A stretch of DNA of 15,655 nt from Gallionellaceae bacterium (GCA_030646595.1 JAUSKS010000111.1:1-15655); one strand, 5' to 3'; positions 1 through 7,596 are shown, numbered from the stretch's first letter. The notes: a model not told the origin generated them from the sequence alone. Made by a program: numbers and translations.

Positions 1-1
1 G

Positions 2-166
2 GTCATTCCGCGCAATGTGCGGCTGGCCGAGGCACCCAGCTATGGTGTGCCAGTGCTGTACCACGATCATCTTTCCAAAGGCACTCAGGCTTATCTGGCC
101 CTGGCCCAGGAAATGCTCAGCAACGCAGCAATGCCGGACAAGGAAACACAGCTCGCACCAGTTTAA
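2..166 (+). CDS. parA: ParA chromosome-partitioning ATPase, C-terminal end only
   Basis: The window opens inside this gene; 54 codons and a TAA stop are visible. The peptide begins VIPRNVRLAEAPSYG and continues with HDHLSKGTQAYLALAQEML, the characteristic C-terminal block of ParA/Soj ATPases (known family pattern). The Walker motifs would lie upstream of the window. ParA is the deviant-Walker ATPase that works with ParB bound at parS to separate chromosome origins. The parB start codon follows the stop by 13 bases, so the two genes are almost certainly one operon. The last residues, after the conserved block, are a non-conserved tail. Confidence 0.93.
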   Translation, partial: VIPRNVRLAEAPSYGVPVLYHDHLSKGTQAYLALAQEMLSNAAMPDKETQLAPV

Positions 167-179
167 AAAAGGGAACGAA

Positions 180-1022
180 ATGGCAAAACCGAACAAAGGA
201 TTGGGGCGCGGCCTGGACGTATTATTGTCCGGCAATGCGAAAGAACAGGATGATGTATTGCGTGAAGTCAAAGTCGGCCAGCTCCAGCCCGGCAAATATC
301 AACCACGCAGTTATATGGATGAAGCCTCGCTTAATGAGTTGGCAGCCTCCATCAAGGCACAAGGGGTGATGCAACCAATACTGGCGCGCGCCTTGCCAGA
401 TGGCCATTTGGAAATCATAGCTGGCGAGCGCCGCTGGCGCGCCGCCCAACTGGCGGGCTTGAAAGAAGTGCCAGTGCTGGTACGCAAAGTTGCCGACAAT
501 GCCGCATTGGCCATGGCCTTGATCGAAAATATTCAGCGAGAAAATCTCAATCCGCTGGAAGAAGCCAGCGGTATTCAACGTCTGATAGATGAATTCAAAA
601 TGACGCACCAGACTGCAGCTGATGCCGTGGGCCGTTCCCGTAGCGCAGCCAGCAACTTGCTACGCCTGCTTAAATTGCCACAGCCGGTGCAAGCCATGTT
701 GATGCAAGGCGCGCTGGATATGGGCCATGCCCGCGCACTGCTGGCGCTGGGCGGTGCGCAGCAAATTACCGTGGCTAACAAAATTGTCGCGCAGGGATTA
801 TCGGTACGCGAAGCAGAAAAATTAATTCAGGATATATTGGAACCTGCGCCCGCGCATAAAAAACCCAGGCCCAACCGGGACATTCTGCATCTGCAAGAAG
901 AACTGGCGCAGCGTATCGGCACCAATGTGCAGATTAAGCCCGGCAAAAAAGGCAGCGGCAAATTGGTGATTGATTACACCAGCCATGATCATCTGGATGA
1001 ATTGATTAAACGCTGGAAGTAA
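180..1022 (+). CDS. parB: ParB, CTP-dependent chromosome-partitioning DNA-binding protein
   Basis: ParB binds parS sites near the chromosome origin and spreads as a CTP-dependent sliding clamp, acting with ParA. The protein has 280 residues, normal for chromosomal ParB. It starts MAKPNKGLGRGLDVLL, the usual ParB N-terminus. The CTP-binding motif GERRWRA is at about 82-88 and ENIQR at 116-120. The helix-turn-helix covers about 144-165 (AADAVGRSRSAASNLLRLL), followed by the C-terminal dimerisation domain. I chose the ATG at 180 because the conserved N-terminus begins there and a GGGA ribosome-binding site lies 6 bases before it. The same frame stays open further upstream, but that part overlaps parA and does not resemble ParB. 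The gene ends facing ubiX, 41 bases away. No canonical parS site was seen in this window. Confidence 0.97.
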   Translation: MAKPNKGLGRGLDVLLSGNAKEQDDVLREVKVGQLQPGKYQPRSYMDEASLNELAASIKAQGVMQPILARALPDGHLEIIAGERRWRAAQLAGLKEVPVLVRKVADNAALAMALIENIQRENLNPLEEASGIQRLIDEFKMTHQTAADAVGRSRSAASNLLRLLKLPQPVQAMLMQGALDMGHARALLALGGAQQITVANKIVAQGLSVREAEKLIQDILEPAPAHKKPRPNRDILHLQEELAQRIGTNVQIKPGKKGSGKLVIDYTSHDHLDELIKRWK

Positions 1023-1063
1023 ATTTAATCTTCGTATTCTGCGGCAAGGTAATAGTTGCCGGC

Positions 1064-1681
1064 CTACCCCTGGCCAGTACTCTCTTTACCCCACGGTTTA
1101 ATCAATGTTTGCGCTATTCCAAGATGGTCGAGTATCCGCGCCACAACAAAATCCACAATGTCCTGCACAGTTTGTGGATGATGATAAAAGCCGGGATTAG
1201 GCGGCAGGATGACGGCACCGGCGTGGCTGAGTTTGAGCATGTTGTCCAGATGAATGGCGGAGAACGGAGTTTCTCTGGGTACCAGGATCAGCGGGCGTTT
1301 TTCCTTGAGCATGACGTCGGCGGCGCGGGTAAGGAGGTCGTCGCTGATGCCGCTCGCGATTTTGCCCAGCGTACCCATGGTACACGGGCAAATGACCATG
1401 GCATCGCCGGGATTGGAGCCGGAGGCCATGGGCGCATACCAGTCATCGCGGCCAAATACACGCAGTTCGCCGTTGAATTTGCCGAGTCGTTCGGCTAATA
1501 ATTTTTCTGCATCCTGCGGACGATTAGGCAGCACAAAATCCAATTCCTGTTTGGCCACAATTTGCGCAGCTTGTGAATACACCAAGTGTACCTGCTGCCC
1601 ACTTTGCAGCAGGCATTCCAGCAGACGCATGCCGTAAGGCAGGCCAGACGCGCCAGTCAGCGCCAGAACGATGGTTTTCAT
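1064..1681 (-). CDS. ubiX: UbiX flavin prenyltransferase
   Basis: UbiX joins a dimethylallyl group to FMN to make prenylated FMN, the cofactor of UbiD-type decarboxylases used in ubiquinone synthesis and related decarboxylations. The protein has 205 residues. It begins MKTIVLALTGASGLPYG, with the FMN-binding GASG at 10-13. Further on are CPCTMGTLGKIASGISDDLL and KRPLILVPRETP, both typical of the UbiX/Pad1 flavoprotein family. I chose the ATG at 1681 because GGTGGAG lies just upstream; the frame could extend five codons to a GTG, which would displace that site. The arm of an inverted repeat (1692-1716) ends within this ribosome-binding site. It is the last gene of the minus-strand run and faces parB. 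No UbiD partner is visible in the window. Confidence 0.95.
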   Translation of the reverse strand: MKTIVLALTGASGLPYGMRLLECLLQSGQQVHLVYSQAAQIVAKQELDFVLPNRPQDAEKLLAERLGKFNGELRVFGRDDWYAPMASGSNPGDAMVICPCTMGTLGKIASGISDDLLTRAADVMLKEKRPLILVPRETPFSAIHLDNMLKLSHAGAVILPPNPGFYHHPQTVQDIVDFVVARILDHLGIAQTLIKPWGKESTGQG

Positions 1682-1691
1682 GGATGACTCC

Positions 1692-1823
1692 ACCACAGAG
1701 ACACAGAGACACAGAGAAAAGCAAGCGGACTGCCCTCTCTTAACCCAGTGCAGCTGGAGATTGATTGTGAACAGGTACGCATTTAAGTAATGGCCTCCCT
1801 CTGTGTCTCTGTGTCTCTGTGGT
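1692..1823. repeat. Inverted repeat with 25-bp perfect arms built from an 8-bp tandem motif
   Basis: The left arm (1692-1716) is about three copies of ACAGAGAC preceded by ACC. The right arm (1799-1823) is its perfect reverse complement, and 82 bases of non-repetitive sequence lie between. As RNA it would form a 25-bp stem. It sits between the Gx-transporter-like gene and ubiX. One arm encodes residues of the HRDTETQRE tail of the former; the other arm reaches the Shine-Dalgarno of ubiX. From memory, peptides such as HRDTETQR and SLCLCG turn up often in bacterial gene predictions, suggesting a dispersed intergenic repeat family. That is recollection, not a search. No transposase or target-site duplication was recognised. 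Confidence 0.9.
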
Positions 1824-2436
1824 AGATTTTGTTTTCATCCAAAAAATGCGCAGCAATCAATCCATTCACCGTGCCGAATATCAGCGCCGCGACAGCAAAA
1901 ACAGGCACCAGATAAAGCAGGCCAACATGCGGGATCAGCCACAAATATACCAGCAATAGCTGCCCGGCAATGTGCGCAAAAGCAGCCAGTATGCTGTGGC
2001 TGACCGGGCCAAACCATCTCTGGGGTAAGTGCTGGCTTATCCCTAACACAAGCAAACTACACAATGCACCGCTGAGGCTCAAGAAAAATCCCGGTGTTAA
2101 AAAACTACCCAGCAACAAACCGCCGGCCACTATGCGCAGCAGCGACACCCACGCGGCGGTGCGCCAGCCATAGCGCGCCAGCACGATAAGGGTGACGATA
2201 TTGGCCAAGCCAGGTTTCACGCCCGGCAACGGGGAAGGAATGGCAGCTTCCAGTACCGACAGGCCAAGTGCCAGTGCCGCCATGCGTGCGATGTGGTGAT
2301 CTTCGGCAGAGGGGTGAAGCAGGATTGAGGATCGAGGATCGAGGATTGAGGGCCGGACTAAATGCGGAGCGACTGACCCTGCTCGATCCTCGATCCTCGA
2401 TCCTCGATCCTGATTGTTAGTAGTTAAGACTGTCAT
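1783..2436 (-). CDS. Heptaprenyl diphosphate synthase component I / Gx transporter-family membrane protein
   Basis: This is an integral membrane protein of 217 residues. The conserved part, about residues 43-201, has roughly five hydrophobic segments and the motif PGVKPGLANIVTLIVL at 71-86, which I associate with the family named heptaprenyl diphosphate synthase component I or Gx transporter. Its biochemical role in proteobacteria is unclear; a small-molecule (ECF-like) transporter role is an inference. The ATG at 2436 overlaps the end of the upstream NusG-domain-II gene by 20 bases; a GTG six codons earlier is an alternative. Both ends of the protein look abnormal. Residues 9-39 come from a 7-bp-period inverted repeat, and 205-213 come from an 8-bp-period repeat arm. 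No ATG lies between the N-terminal repeat and the conserved region until Met52, so the repeat appears to be translated unless a non-ATG start is used. Confidence 0.8.
   Translation of the reverse strand: MTVLTTNNQDRGSRIEDRAGSVAPHLVRPSILDPRSSILLHPSAEDHHIARMAALALGLSVLEAAIPSPLPGVKPGLANIVTLIVLARYGWRTAAWVSLLRIVAGGLLLGSFLTPGFFLSLSGALCSLLVLGISQHLPQRWFGPVSHSILAAFAHIAGQLLLVYLWLIPHVGLLYLVPVFAVAALIFGTVNGLIAAHFLDENKIYHRDTETQREAIT
2321..2411. repeat. Inverted repeat with 30-bp arms built from a 7-bp tandem motif, inside a reading frame
   Basis: The left arm (2321-2350) is repeats of AGGATYG (period 7). The right arm (2382-2411) is repeats of CTCGATC. The arms are complementary at 28 of 30 positions; both exceptions become G-U pairs in RNA. 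The loop is 31 bases. Translated in the frame of the Gx-transporter-like gene, the arms give SRIEDR-type and ILDPRSSIL-type peptides. I recall such peptides from spurious or repeat-bearing bacterial proteins, which suggests a dispersed element. It has the same architecture as the repeat at 1692-1823 but an unrelated sequence and a different period. Confidence 0.9.
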
Positions 2437-2791
2437 AGCGTTTATTACTACCACTTAATTCAACACTCACCTGATTAGGCAGGCACACTGCAATTTCGCC
2501 TGCCTGTTTCAACCAGCCCTGACGCACACAGTATTGGCGCAGACTGGGATCAGAAGCAATGCGCGCCTGGAGGTTGTGTATGGTGATTTGACTGATGCCG
2601 AGCGGACCCGGCACAGAAATAATCTGGTTGCGTGACAGCGGCACCGCGCTGAATATTTTGCCACCCTGGCGAATAATGGCTTTGTCTGCCACCCCGCCTT
2701 GCCACAGGGTGGCGCTGAGCCAGGCAGTGAATAGCGTGCCTAGCAGCAGCACTATTCCATCGCCAGTTTTTATATGCGCCATTATCTGCAT
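2417..2791 (-). CDS. NusG domain II-containing membrane-anchored protein
   Basis: A 124-residue protein with one N-terminal membrane segment at about 12-31 (IVLLLGTLFTAWLSATLW), followed by a small extracytoplasmic beta domain. The pattern of that domain is consistent with the NusG domain II (DUF1312-like) family: a VPLS...ISVPGPLG stretch, then IRxxRIASDPSLRQYCVRQGWL-like and AGEIAVCLPNQVSVEL segments. Cys residues flank the Q-G-W turn. Proteins of this family are commonly encoded beside the Gx-transporter-like membrane protein, as here. The function is not established. The ATG at 2791 abuts the rapZ stop codon (TAAATG); an ATG three codons later (2782) is equally possible. Neither has a clear Shine-Dalgarno, so translation is probably coupled to rapZ. 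Its end overlaps the next gene by 20 bases. Confidence 0.8.
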   Translation of the reverse strand: MQIMAHIKTGDGIVLLLGTLFTAWLSATLWQGGVADKAIIRQGGKIFSAVPLSRNQIISVPGPLGISQITIHNLQARIASDPSLRQYCVRQGWLKQAGEIAVCLPNQVSVELSGSNKRYDSLNY

Positions 2792-3637
2792 TTAATCTGT
2801 CGTGCCGAGTTCGCGGTGACGCAGCAGGACTTGTTGTTGTGCCTGAAAATGCCGCGCCAGTTTTTCTACCAGATAAACCGAGCGATGCTGTCCACCCGTA
2901 CAACCCAGCGCAATGGTGAGATAGCTGCGGTTATCGGCGATGAAGCAGGGTAGCCAGGTTTCAATAAAAAGGCGGATATCGGTACACATTTTATTGACAT
3001 CGGGGTTACGTTGCAGAAATTCGATCACGGCTGGGTCACGTCCGGTAAGGGGACGTAAGATAGGATCGTAGTGGGGGTTGGGCAAGCAGCGCACATCGAA
3101 CACAAAATCAGCATCCAGCGGAATACCATTCTTGAAACCGAAGGATTGAAACAGCAAAGTGAGGCGGGCGCGGTCTACGCCCATGAATTCCTTGACCCAG
3201 GCACGTAAGGCATTCGCGTGCAGTTCGCTGGTATCAATGCGGTGGCCAATGTTGCTGATCTCGGCCAGCAAATCGCGCTCGCGCTGCACACATTCCGGCA
3301 GGGTCAGCTGGTCATCGCTGAGCGGATGGCGGCGGCGTGTTTCGGAAAAGCGTTTTACCAGCGTGTCGGTTTGCGCATCAAGAAACAGCAGATGAATATC
3401 CATGCCGCGCTGCTTGAGTTGTTCGATATGTTGCGGCAGTTGCTGCACACTGCTGCCGCTACGCACATCGATGCTGACTGCGACCCGTGTTTTGCCGGAC
3501 TGGCGCAGATTATCCATCAGCGCGGGCAGCAGCTCGGCAGGTAAATTGTCTACACAATAATAACCGCTGTCTTCCAGCACCTTGAGCGCTACGCTCTTGC
3601 CAGAACCGGAAAGGCCGCTAATCAGGAAGAGTTGCAT
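2792..3637 (-). CDS. rapZ: RapZ, RNase adapter / nucleotide-binding regulator
   Basis: In E. coli, RapZ binds glucosamine-6-phosphate and the small RNA GlmZ and guides RNase E, thereby controlling GlmS and the supply of amino sugars for the envelope (known family role). The 281-residue length matches the family. The P-loop GLSGSGKS is at 8-15, DTS at 135-137, and the C-terminal signature GCTGGQHRS is at 245-253. The ATG at 3637 has a G-rich GGGGG ribosome-binding region 7 bases upstream. It follows hprK by 18 bases and abuts the NusG-domain-II gene. Betaproteobacteria do not necessarily have GlmY/GlmZ, so the RNA partner here is unknown. Confidence 0.97.
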   Translation of the reverse strand: MQLFLISGLSGSGKSVALKVLEDSGYYCVDNLPAELLPALMDNLRQSGKTRVAVSIDVRSGSSVQQLPQHIEQLKQRGMDIHLLFLDAQTDTLVKRFSETRRRHPLSDDQLTLPECVQRERDLLAEISNIGHRIDTSELHANALRAWVKEFMGVDRARLTLLFQSFGFKNGIPLDADFVFDVRCLPNPHYDPILRPLTGRDPAVIEFLQRNPDVNKMCTDIRLFIETWLPCFIADNRSYLTIALGCTGGQHRSVYLVEKLARHFQAQQQVLLRHRELGTTD

Positions 3638-3655
3638 GGGTGAACCCCCAGTGAT

Positions 3656-4594
3656 TTATTGCGCTTGCATTTGTTGCTCGTGGCGGCTGATAAATTCCTG
3701 CATGGTATCGATGCCGCGCTGCTGCAATACAAAGTTGCGCGCAGCAGCTTCCACCAACACCGCCAGGTTGCGCCCAGCCACCACGGGGATGCTTACCGTG
3801 CTGATTTTGACACCCAGTATTTCCTGATGGCTGGCGTGTATCGGCAGGCGCTCCAGCTGCGATACATCACCGCCCGGCGGGCGATGCAGATGCACGATGA
3901 GCTTCAAGCCTTTTTTGCGCCGCACCGCAGTTTCGCCAAACATGGTGCGGATATTGAGCATGCCCAAGCCGCGTACCTCCAGAAAATCGCGCAATAATTC
4001 CGGGCAGCGGCCTTCCAGGATTTCTGGCGAGACGCGGTAAAGCTCGGTAATGTCATCCGCCACCAAGCCGTTGCCGCGCGAAATTAATTCCAGGCCCAAC
4101 TCGCTTTTCCCCACACCGCTGTCGCCGGTAATCAGCACACCTACGCCCAGCACGTCGAGAAATACACCATGACGAGTGGTCGATTCGGCCAGGGCTTTGA
4201 CGATGTAATGGCGCACCAGCCACATCAGATGTACGCTGGGCAGGGGCGAGCGGAACAACGGCGTGTGTGTGCGATCAGCGTAATCGATCAGTAACTGTGG
4301 AATCTGTTCGCTGCCAGCGATGATCAAACATATCGAGCCGCCGCGTTCCAGTTGCTCCAGTGCTTCTGTTAATGCATCGGGCGACAGGGATTGCAGATAA
4401 TCCAGTTCAGTATCGCTTAATACCTGCACCCAGTTGGAGTGAATCAGGTTGAGGTGGCCAATTAGTCCTTTGTTGGAAGCATTCAGACCTTCGCTGTCGA
4501 GGATTTTGCCCGCGCCATCTGATCCCGCCACCCAGCTCAACGCCAGCCGTTCCTGCTTGTCGTCGAACAGTTGCCGGATGTTGACTTGCGCCAT
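3656..4594 (-). CDS. hprK: HprK, bifunctional HPr kinase/phosphorylase
   Basis: HprK phosphorylates a serine of the PTS carrier HPr and can reverse this. The protein has 312 residues. The N-terminal domain (about 1-130) precedes the catalytic domain, which shows H142 (in RHGVFLDVLG), the Walker A GDSGVGKS at 157-164, VADD at 178-181 and the family signature EVRGLGMLNIRTMFGE at about 206-221. I chose the ATG at 4594 because the recognisable N-terminus (MAQVNIRQLFDDKQERL) starts there, one base after the ptsN stop (TGATATG). The frame continues further upstream but that portion lies inside ptsN and looks like shadow sequence. No ptsH (HPr) gene is visible in the window, so the substrate must be encoded elsewhere. 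Confidence 0.97.
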   Translation of the reverse strand: MAQVNIRQLFDDKQERLALSWVAGSDGAGKILDSEGLNASNKGLIGHLNLIHSNWVQVLSDTELDYLQSLSPDALTEALEQLERGGSICLIIAGSEQIPQLLIDYADRTHTPLFRSPLPSVHLMWLVRHYIVKALAESTTRHGVFLDVLGVGVLITGDSGVGKSELGLELISRGNGLVADDITELYRVSPEILEGRCPELLRDFLEVRGLGMLNIRTMFGETAVRRKKGLKLIVHLHRPPGGDVSQLERLPIHASHQEILGVKISTVSIPVVAGRNLAVLVEAAARNFVLQQRGIDTMQEFISRHEQQMQAQ

Positions 4595-4595
4595 A

Positions 4596-5051
4596 TCAGG
4601 TTTTCCAGTCGGTGAACAACTGGTGAATAAGCAGCGGATCGTTGCTACTTTGTAATTGCTCGCGGAAAGTTTTATCGCTGAACATCTGTGCCAATTGACC
4701 CAGCAATTGTAAATGCAGGTCGGTAGCGCGTTCCGGAACCAGCAACACAAAAATCAGATTGACTGGCTGACCATCGGGAGCATCAAAAGGAATGGGAGCC
4801 GTGGTTTTGATGAATGCAGCAACCGCTTCGCGCAGGCCTTTGATACGGCCATGCGGAATGGCCACACCATGCCCCAAGCCCGTGGAGCCGAGCTTTTCAC
4901 GCGCAAACAAACTGTCGAAAACCAGATTACGCGCAATGTTGCGGGAAGTTTCAAATAATATTCCGGCGCGTTCAAACACCCGTTTTTTGCTGGTCGAGTC
5001 TATATCCAACAAGACATTTTCCGGAAGCAGAATAGGGCTGATCAGATTCAT
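4596..5051 (-). CDS. ptsN: PtsN, nitrogen-related PTS enzyme IIA (EIIANtr)
   Basis: PtsN is the terminal phosphoryl acceptor of the regulatory nitrogen PTS. In other bacteria its phosphorylation state affects potassium transport, sigma-54 functions and envelope stress. The protein has 151 residues, normal for the family. The phosphorylation site is H67 in GLGHGVAIPHGRIKGL. The C-terminal half carries PVNLIFVLLVPERATDLHLQLLG, typical of EIIA fructose/Ntr domains. It lies between hpf (37 bases away) and hprK (1 base). The ATG at 5051 has no convincing Shine-Dalgarno. A KefB/KefC-type antiporter is also encoded in this window, and PtsN is known to influence potassium homeostasis, but a functional link here is only inference. 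Confidence 0.97.
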   Translation of the reverse strand: MNLISPILLPENVLLDIDSTSKKRVFERAGILFETSRNIARNLVFDSLFAREKLGSTGLGHGVAIPHGRIKGLREAVAAFIKTTAPIPFDAPDGQPVNLIFVLLVPERATDLHLQLLGQLAQMFSDKTFREQLQSSNDPLLIHQLFTDWKT

Positions 5052-5088
5052 AGGTTCGACGTCACGGAAATAAGGAGATCAATGGCAG

Positions 5089-5412
5089 TTACTCTACCGC
5101 AGGGTGCTGGCCAGTTTCATCGTGGCGTCGTCCGGAATTTTTTTCCTTGTGTTTGATGATTTGTCTGTCCAGCTTTTCGACCAGGTTGTCGATGGCAACG
5201 TACAGATTGGCATCGTCACATTCTACAAAAATGGTTTTGCCGCTTAGATGCACATTAGCTTCTGCTTTCTGCTTCAGTTTTTCTACGGACAGAATAACAT
5301 TTACATCGATTACATTTTCAAAGTGGCGTTTAACCTTGCCCAGTTTGCTAAGCACATGCTCGCGTATGGCAGGCGTAATGTCCAGATGGTGGCCGCTGAG
5401 GTGGAGGTTCAT
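5089..5412 (-). CDS. hpf: Hpf, ribosome hibernation-promoting factor (short form)
   Basis: HPF binds the 30S subunit in the tRNA/mRNA channel and helps form inactive ribosome dimers in starving cells. The protein has 107 residues, the short-form length without the C-terminal dimerisation domain of long HPF. It begins MNLHLSGHHLDITPAIREHV and contains KLGKVKRHFENVIDVNVILS and a conserved NLYVAIDNLVEKLDRQI segment. The tail after the domain is charged and variable. The ATG at 5412 has a clear AAAGGA Shine-Dalgarno with 7 bases of spacing. It lies 11 bases downstream of the rpoN stop, the common rpoN-hpf arrangement. Confidence 0.95.
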   Translation of the reverse strand: MNLHLSGHHLDITPAIREHVLSKLGKVKRHFENVIDVNVILSVEKLKQKAEANVHLSGKTIFVECDDANLYVAIDNLVEKLDRQIIKHKEKNSGRRHDETGQHPAVE

Positions 5413-5423
5413 AATTTATCCTT

Positions 5424-6833
5424 TTAGAGTGACTTACGAAGATTGACCGGGAGTATATGCAATGCTTCCCGATATTTTGCTACGGTACGCCGGGCGACCA
5501 GTATACCCTGCTGCGCCAGAATTTCAGACATGCGGCTATCCGTTAGGGGGTGTTTGGCATCTTCCTGGCTGACAAACTGCTGAATAAGTGTGCGTATAGC
5601 CTTGGACGAACAAGTACCGCCGCTTTCTGTGGCCAGACCACTGCCAAAAAAATATTTGAGCTCATAAATCCCGCGCGGCGTGAGCATGAATTTTTGTGTG
5701 GTCACCCGCGAGATGGTGGATTCATGCAATTCCAGCTGGTCCGCAATTTCACGCAGCACCAAGGGGCGCATGGCAATTTCGCCATGCTCAAAAAAATGAC
5801 GCTGGCGTTCGACGATAGCCTGTGAGACCCGCAAAATGGTATCAAAGCGCTGCTGCAAGTTTTTAATAAACCAACGCGCTTCCTGTAATTGACCAGTAAG
5901 CTGCTGGGCATTTTTTTCACCGCGTTGTTGCAGAATGTTGGCGTACAGTTGGTTAACCCGCAGCCGCGGCATGGCTTCCTGATTCAGGCGCGCCCGCCAG
6001 CCGCCCTGAAAGCGTTCTACCACTACATCCGGCACCACATAGTCAGCCGCGCGCAATTCGAACTCTGCGCCGGGCCGGGGTTTCAAATGGGTGATAAGCG
6101 ATTGAGCGGTGCGCAGATCAGCTTCGTTGCAATGCAGTACTTTTTTTAATTTGGCAAAATCATGCGCGCCTAACAGGCTGAGATGTTGTTCCACCAAGCG
6201 TAAAGCCAGTTCATGGCAGGGCGTATCCACGGGCAGTGCTTTGTGTTGCAAGGTCAGACATTCACTCAGGTCGCGCGCGCCCAGGCCGGGTTCATCCAGA
6301 TGCTGCAATTGCGACAACGCTGTTTCCAAGTCGTCCAGTGTGATGTCCAGTTCCGGCGGCAGCATGGCAGCGATTTCTTCCAGAGACTGCGTCAGATAGC
6401 CATTGTCATCCAGCGCATCTATCAACAGCCCGACAATCTCCCGGTCATGGATGTTGATCTGGCTGACATTGAGCTGCCAGATCAGATGTTCGCGCAAGGT
6501 CGGAGCGACTGCTGCCAATTCCGAACGCATGCCTTCGTCATCATCCGAAGTCGCGACATTGGAAAAGGAAGGATTCTCCCAATCATCCCCGGCTTGTTGG
6601 GCATCACCATCATCGGCGGTAGTTGATGTGGCGGTAGTGGAGACTGCATCGCCATGCGCATAAGGCAGCCCAGCATCATCATCTTCGCGCTCCAGCAAAG
6701 GATTTTCATCCAGCAATCGAGCGACTTCCTGGTTGATTTCCAAAGTAGACAGCTGCAACAGCCGGATAGCTTGTTGCAATTGTGGCGTAAGCGCCAGATG
6801 TTGGGATTGCCGGAGTTGTAATGTGGGTTTCAT
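5424..6833 (-). CDS. rpoN: RpoN, RNA polymerase sigma-54 factor
   Basis: RpoN directs RNA polymerase to -24/-12 promoters that need an AAA+ activator. The protein has 469 residues. Region I is the glutamine- and leucine-rich N-terminus (MKPTLQLRQSQHLALTPQLQ onward). It is followed by an acidic, low-complexity region II (about 48-100, many D and E plus an S/T run), then the core-binding domain, a helix-turn-helix with LHESTISRVTTQKFM, and the RpoN box ARRTVAKYRE at 447-456. No obvious Shine-Dalgarno precedes the ATG at 6833, which is somewhat unusual for the gene. It follows lptB by 40 bases. Confidence 0.97.
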   Translation of the reverse strand: MKPTLQLRQSQHLALTPQLQQAIRLLQLSTLEINQEVARLLDENPLLEREDDDAGLPYAHGDAVSTTATSTTADDGDAQQAGDDWENPSFSNVATSDDDEGMRSELAAVAPTLREHLIWQLNVSQINIHDREIVGLLIDALDDNGYLTQSLEEIAAMLPPELDITLDDLETALSQLQHLDEPGLGARDLSECLTLQHKALPVDTPCHELALRLVEQHLSLLGAHDFAKLKKVLHCNEADLRTAQSLITHLKPRPGAEFELRAADYVVPDVVVERFQGGWRARLNQEAMPRLRVNQLYANILQQRGEKNAQQLTGQLQEARWFIKNLQQRFDTILRVSQAIVERQRHFFEHGEIAMRPLVLREIADQLELHESTISRVTTQKFMLTPRGIYELKYFFGSGLATESGGTCSSKAIRTLIQQFVSQEDAKHPLTDSRMSEILAQQGILVARRTVAKYREALHILPVNLRKSL

Positions 6834-6873
6834 GATGCAGTTTTACAAACGGGGGTATCGTTGTGTGAGCGCC

Positions 6874-7596
6874 CTATAGTTTGAAATGCTCTCCGAGATA
6901 TACTTTCCTTACGCCTTCATTATAAATGATTTCGTCGGGTTTGCCTTCCGCCATTACTGACCCGGCATTAATAATATAGGCGCGGTCGCAAATGCCCAAC
7001 GTTTCGCGCACGTTGTGGTCGGTAATCAATACCCCTATGCCGCGTTCCTTGAGGAAGCGGATAATTTTCTGGATGTCCAGCACGGCAATCGGGTCTACCC
7101 CGGCGAATGGCTCATCCAGCAGAATAAAGCGCGGATTGGTGGCCAGTGCACGGGCAATCTCGACGCGCCGCCGTTCGCCGCCAGACAGGCTGATAGCCGG
7201 ATTATTGCGGATATGCAGAATATGCAAATCTTCCAGCAATTCATCCTGCCGCGCCTGGATTTCTTCCTGGCCATAGTTTTGCAGTTCCAGCACCGCCTGT
7301 ATATTTTGCGCCACCGTCATGCGGCGAAAGATGGAGGCTTCCTGCGGCAAATAGCCCAAACCCAGTGTGGCGCGACGATGTATGGGAAGATGGGTAATCT
7401 GCTGCTCGTCAATAAAAATATCGCCCTCGTCCACCGCTACCAGCCCGACTATCATATAGAAACAGGTAGTTTTGCCTGCGCCATTGGGACCGAGCAAGCC
7501 AACTACTTCGCCGCTTTGCACCGACATTGAAACATCTTGTACAACCGTGCGGGAACGATAGCGCTTTTTAAGCGAGACTACACGCAATGCACTCAT
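6874..7596 (-). CDS. lptB: LptB, ATP-binding subunit of the LPS export ABC transporter
   Basis: LptB is the cytoplasmic ATPase of the LptB2FGC complex that extracts LPS from the inner membrane and pushes it along the LptA bridge. The protein has 240 residues. Walker A GPNGAGKT is at 36-43, Q-loop Q85, signature LSGGE at 137-141, Walker B ILLDEP at 158-163 and the switch histidine H194. [13 protein letters not shown] is highly characteristic of LptB. Its ATG overlaps the lptA stop in an ATGA arrangement and has an AGGA Shine-Dalgarno inside lptA. LptF and LptG are not in the window. Confidence 0.98.
   Translation of the reverse strand: MSALRVVSLKKRYRSRTVVQDVSMSVQSGEVVGLLGPNGAGKTTCFYMIVGLVAVDEGDIFIDEQQITHLPIHRRATLGLGYLPQEASIFRRMTVAQNIQAVLELQNYGQEEIQARQDELLEDLHILHIRNNPAISLSGGERRRVEIARALATNPRFILLDEPFAGVDPIAVLDIQKIIRFLKERGIGVLITDHNVRETLGICDRAYIINAGSVMAEGKPDEIIYNEGVRKVYLGEHFKL

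Noticed and set aside
15..179. Upstream extension of the parB frame
   Set aside because: It overlaps the real parA end and has no ParB-like sequence; the start at 180 has a ribosome-binding site and the typical ParB N-terminus.
1..1022. parS site near parAB
   Set aside because: I looked for TGTTTCACGTGAAACA-like palindromes and saw none in this window.
1042..1061. Hairpin CGGCAA...TTGCCG between the convergent parB and ubiX genes as a terminator
   Set aside because: The stem is only 6 bp with an 8-base loop, and there is no T-tract on either side.
1692..2411. CRISPR-like or simple microsatellite interpretation of the short repeats
   Set aside because: The units are 7-8 bp without spacers and are arranged as mirrored arms, which fits hairpin elements and not a CRISPR array.
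4595..4750. N-terminal extension of the hprK frame
   Set aside because: It lies inside ptsN in another frame; the HprK family N-terminus begins at the ATG at 4594.
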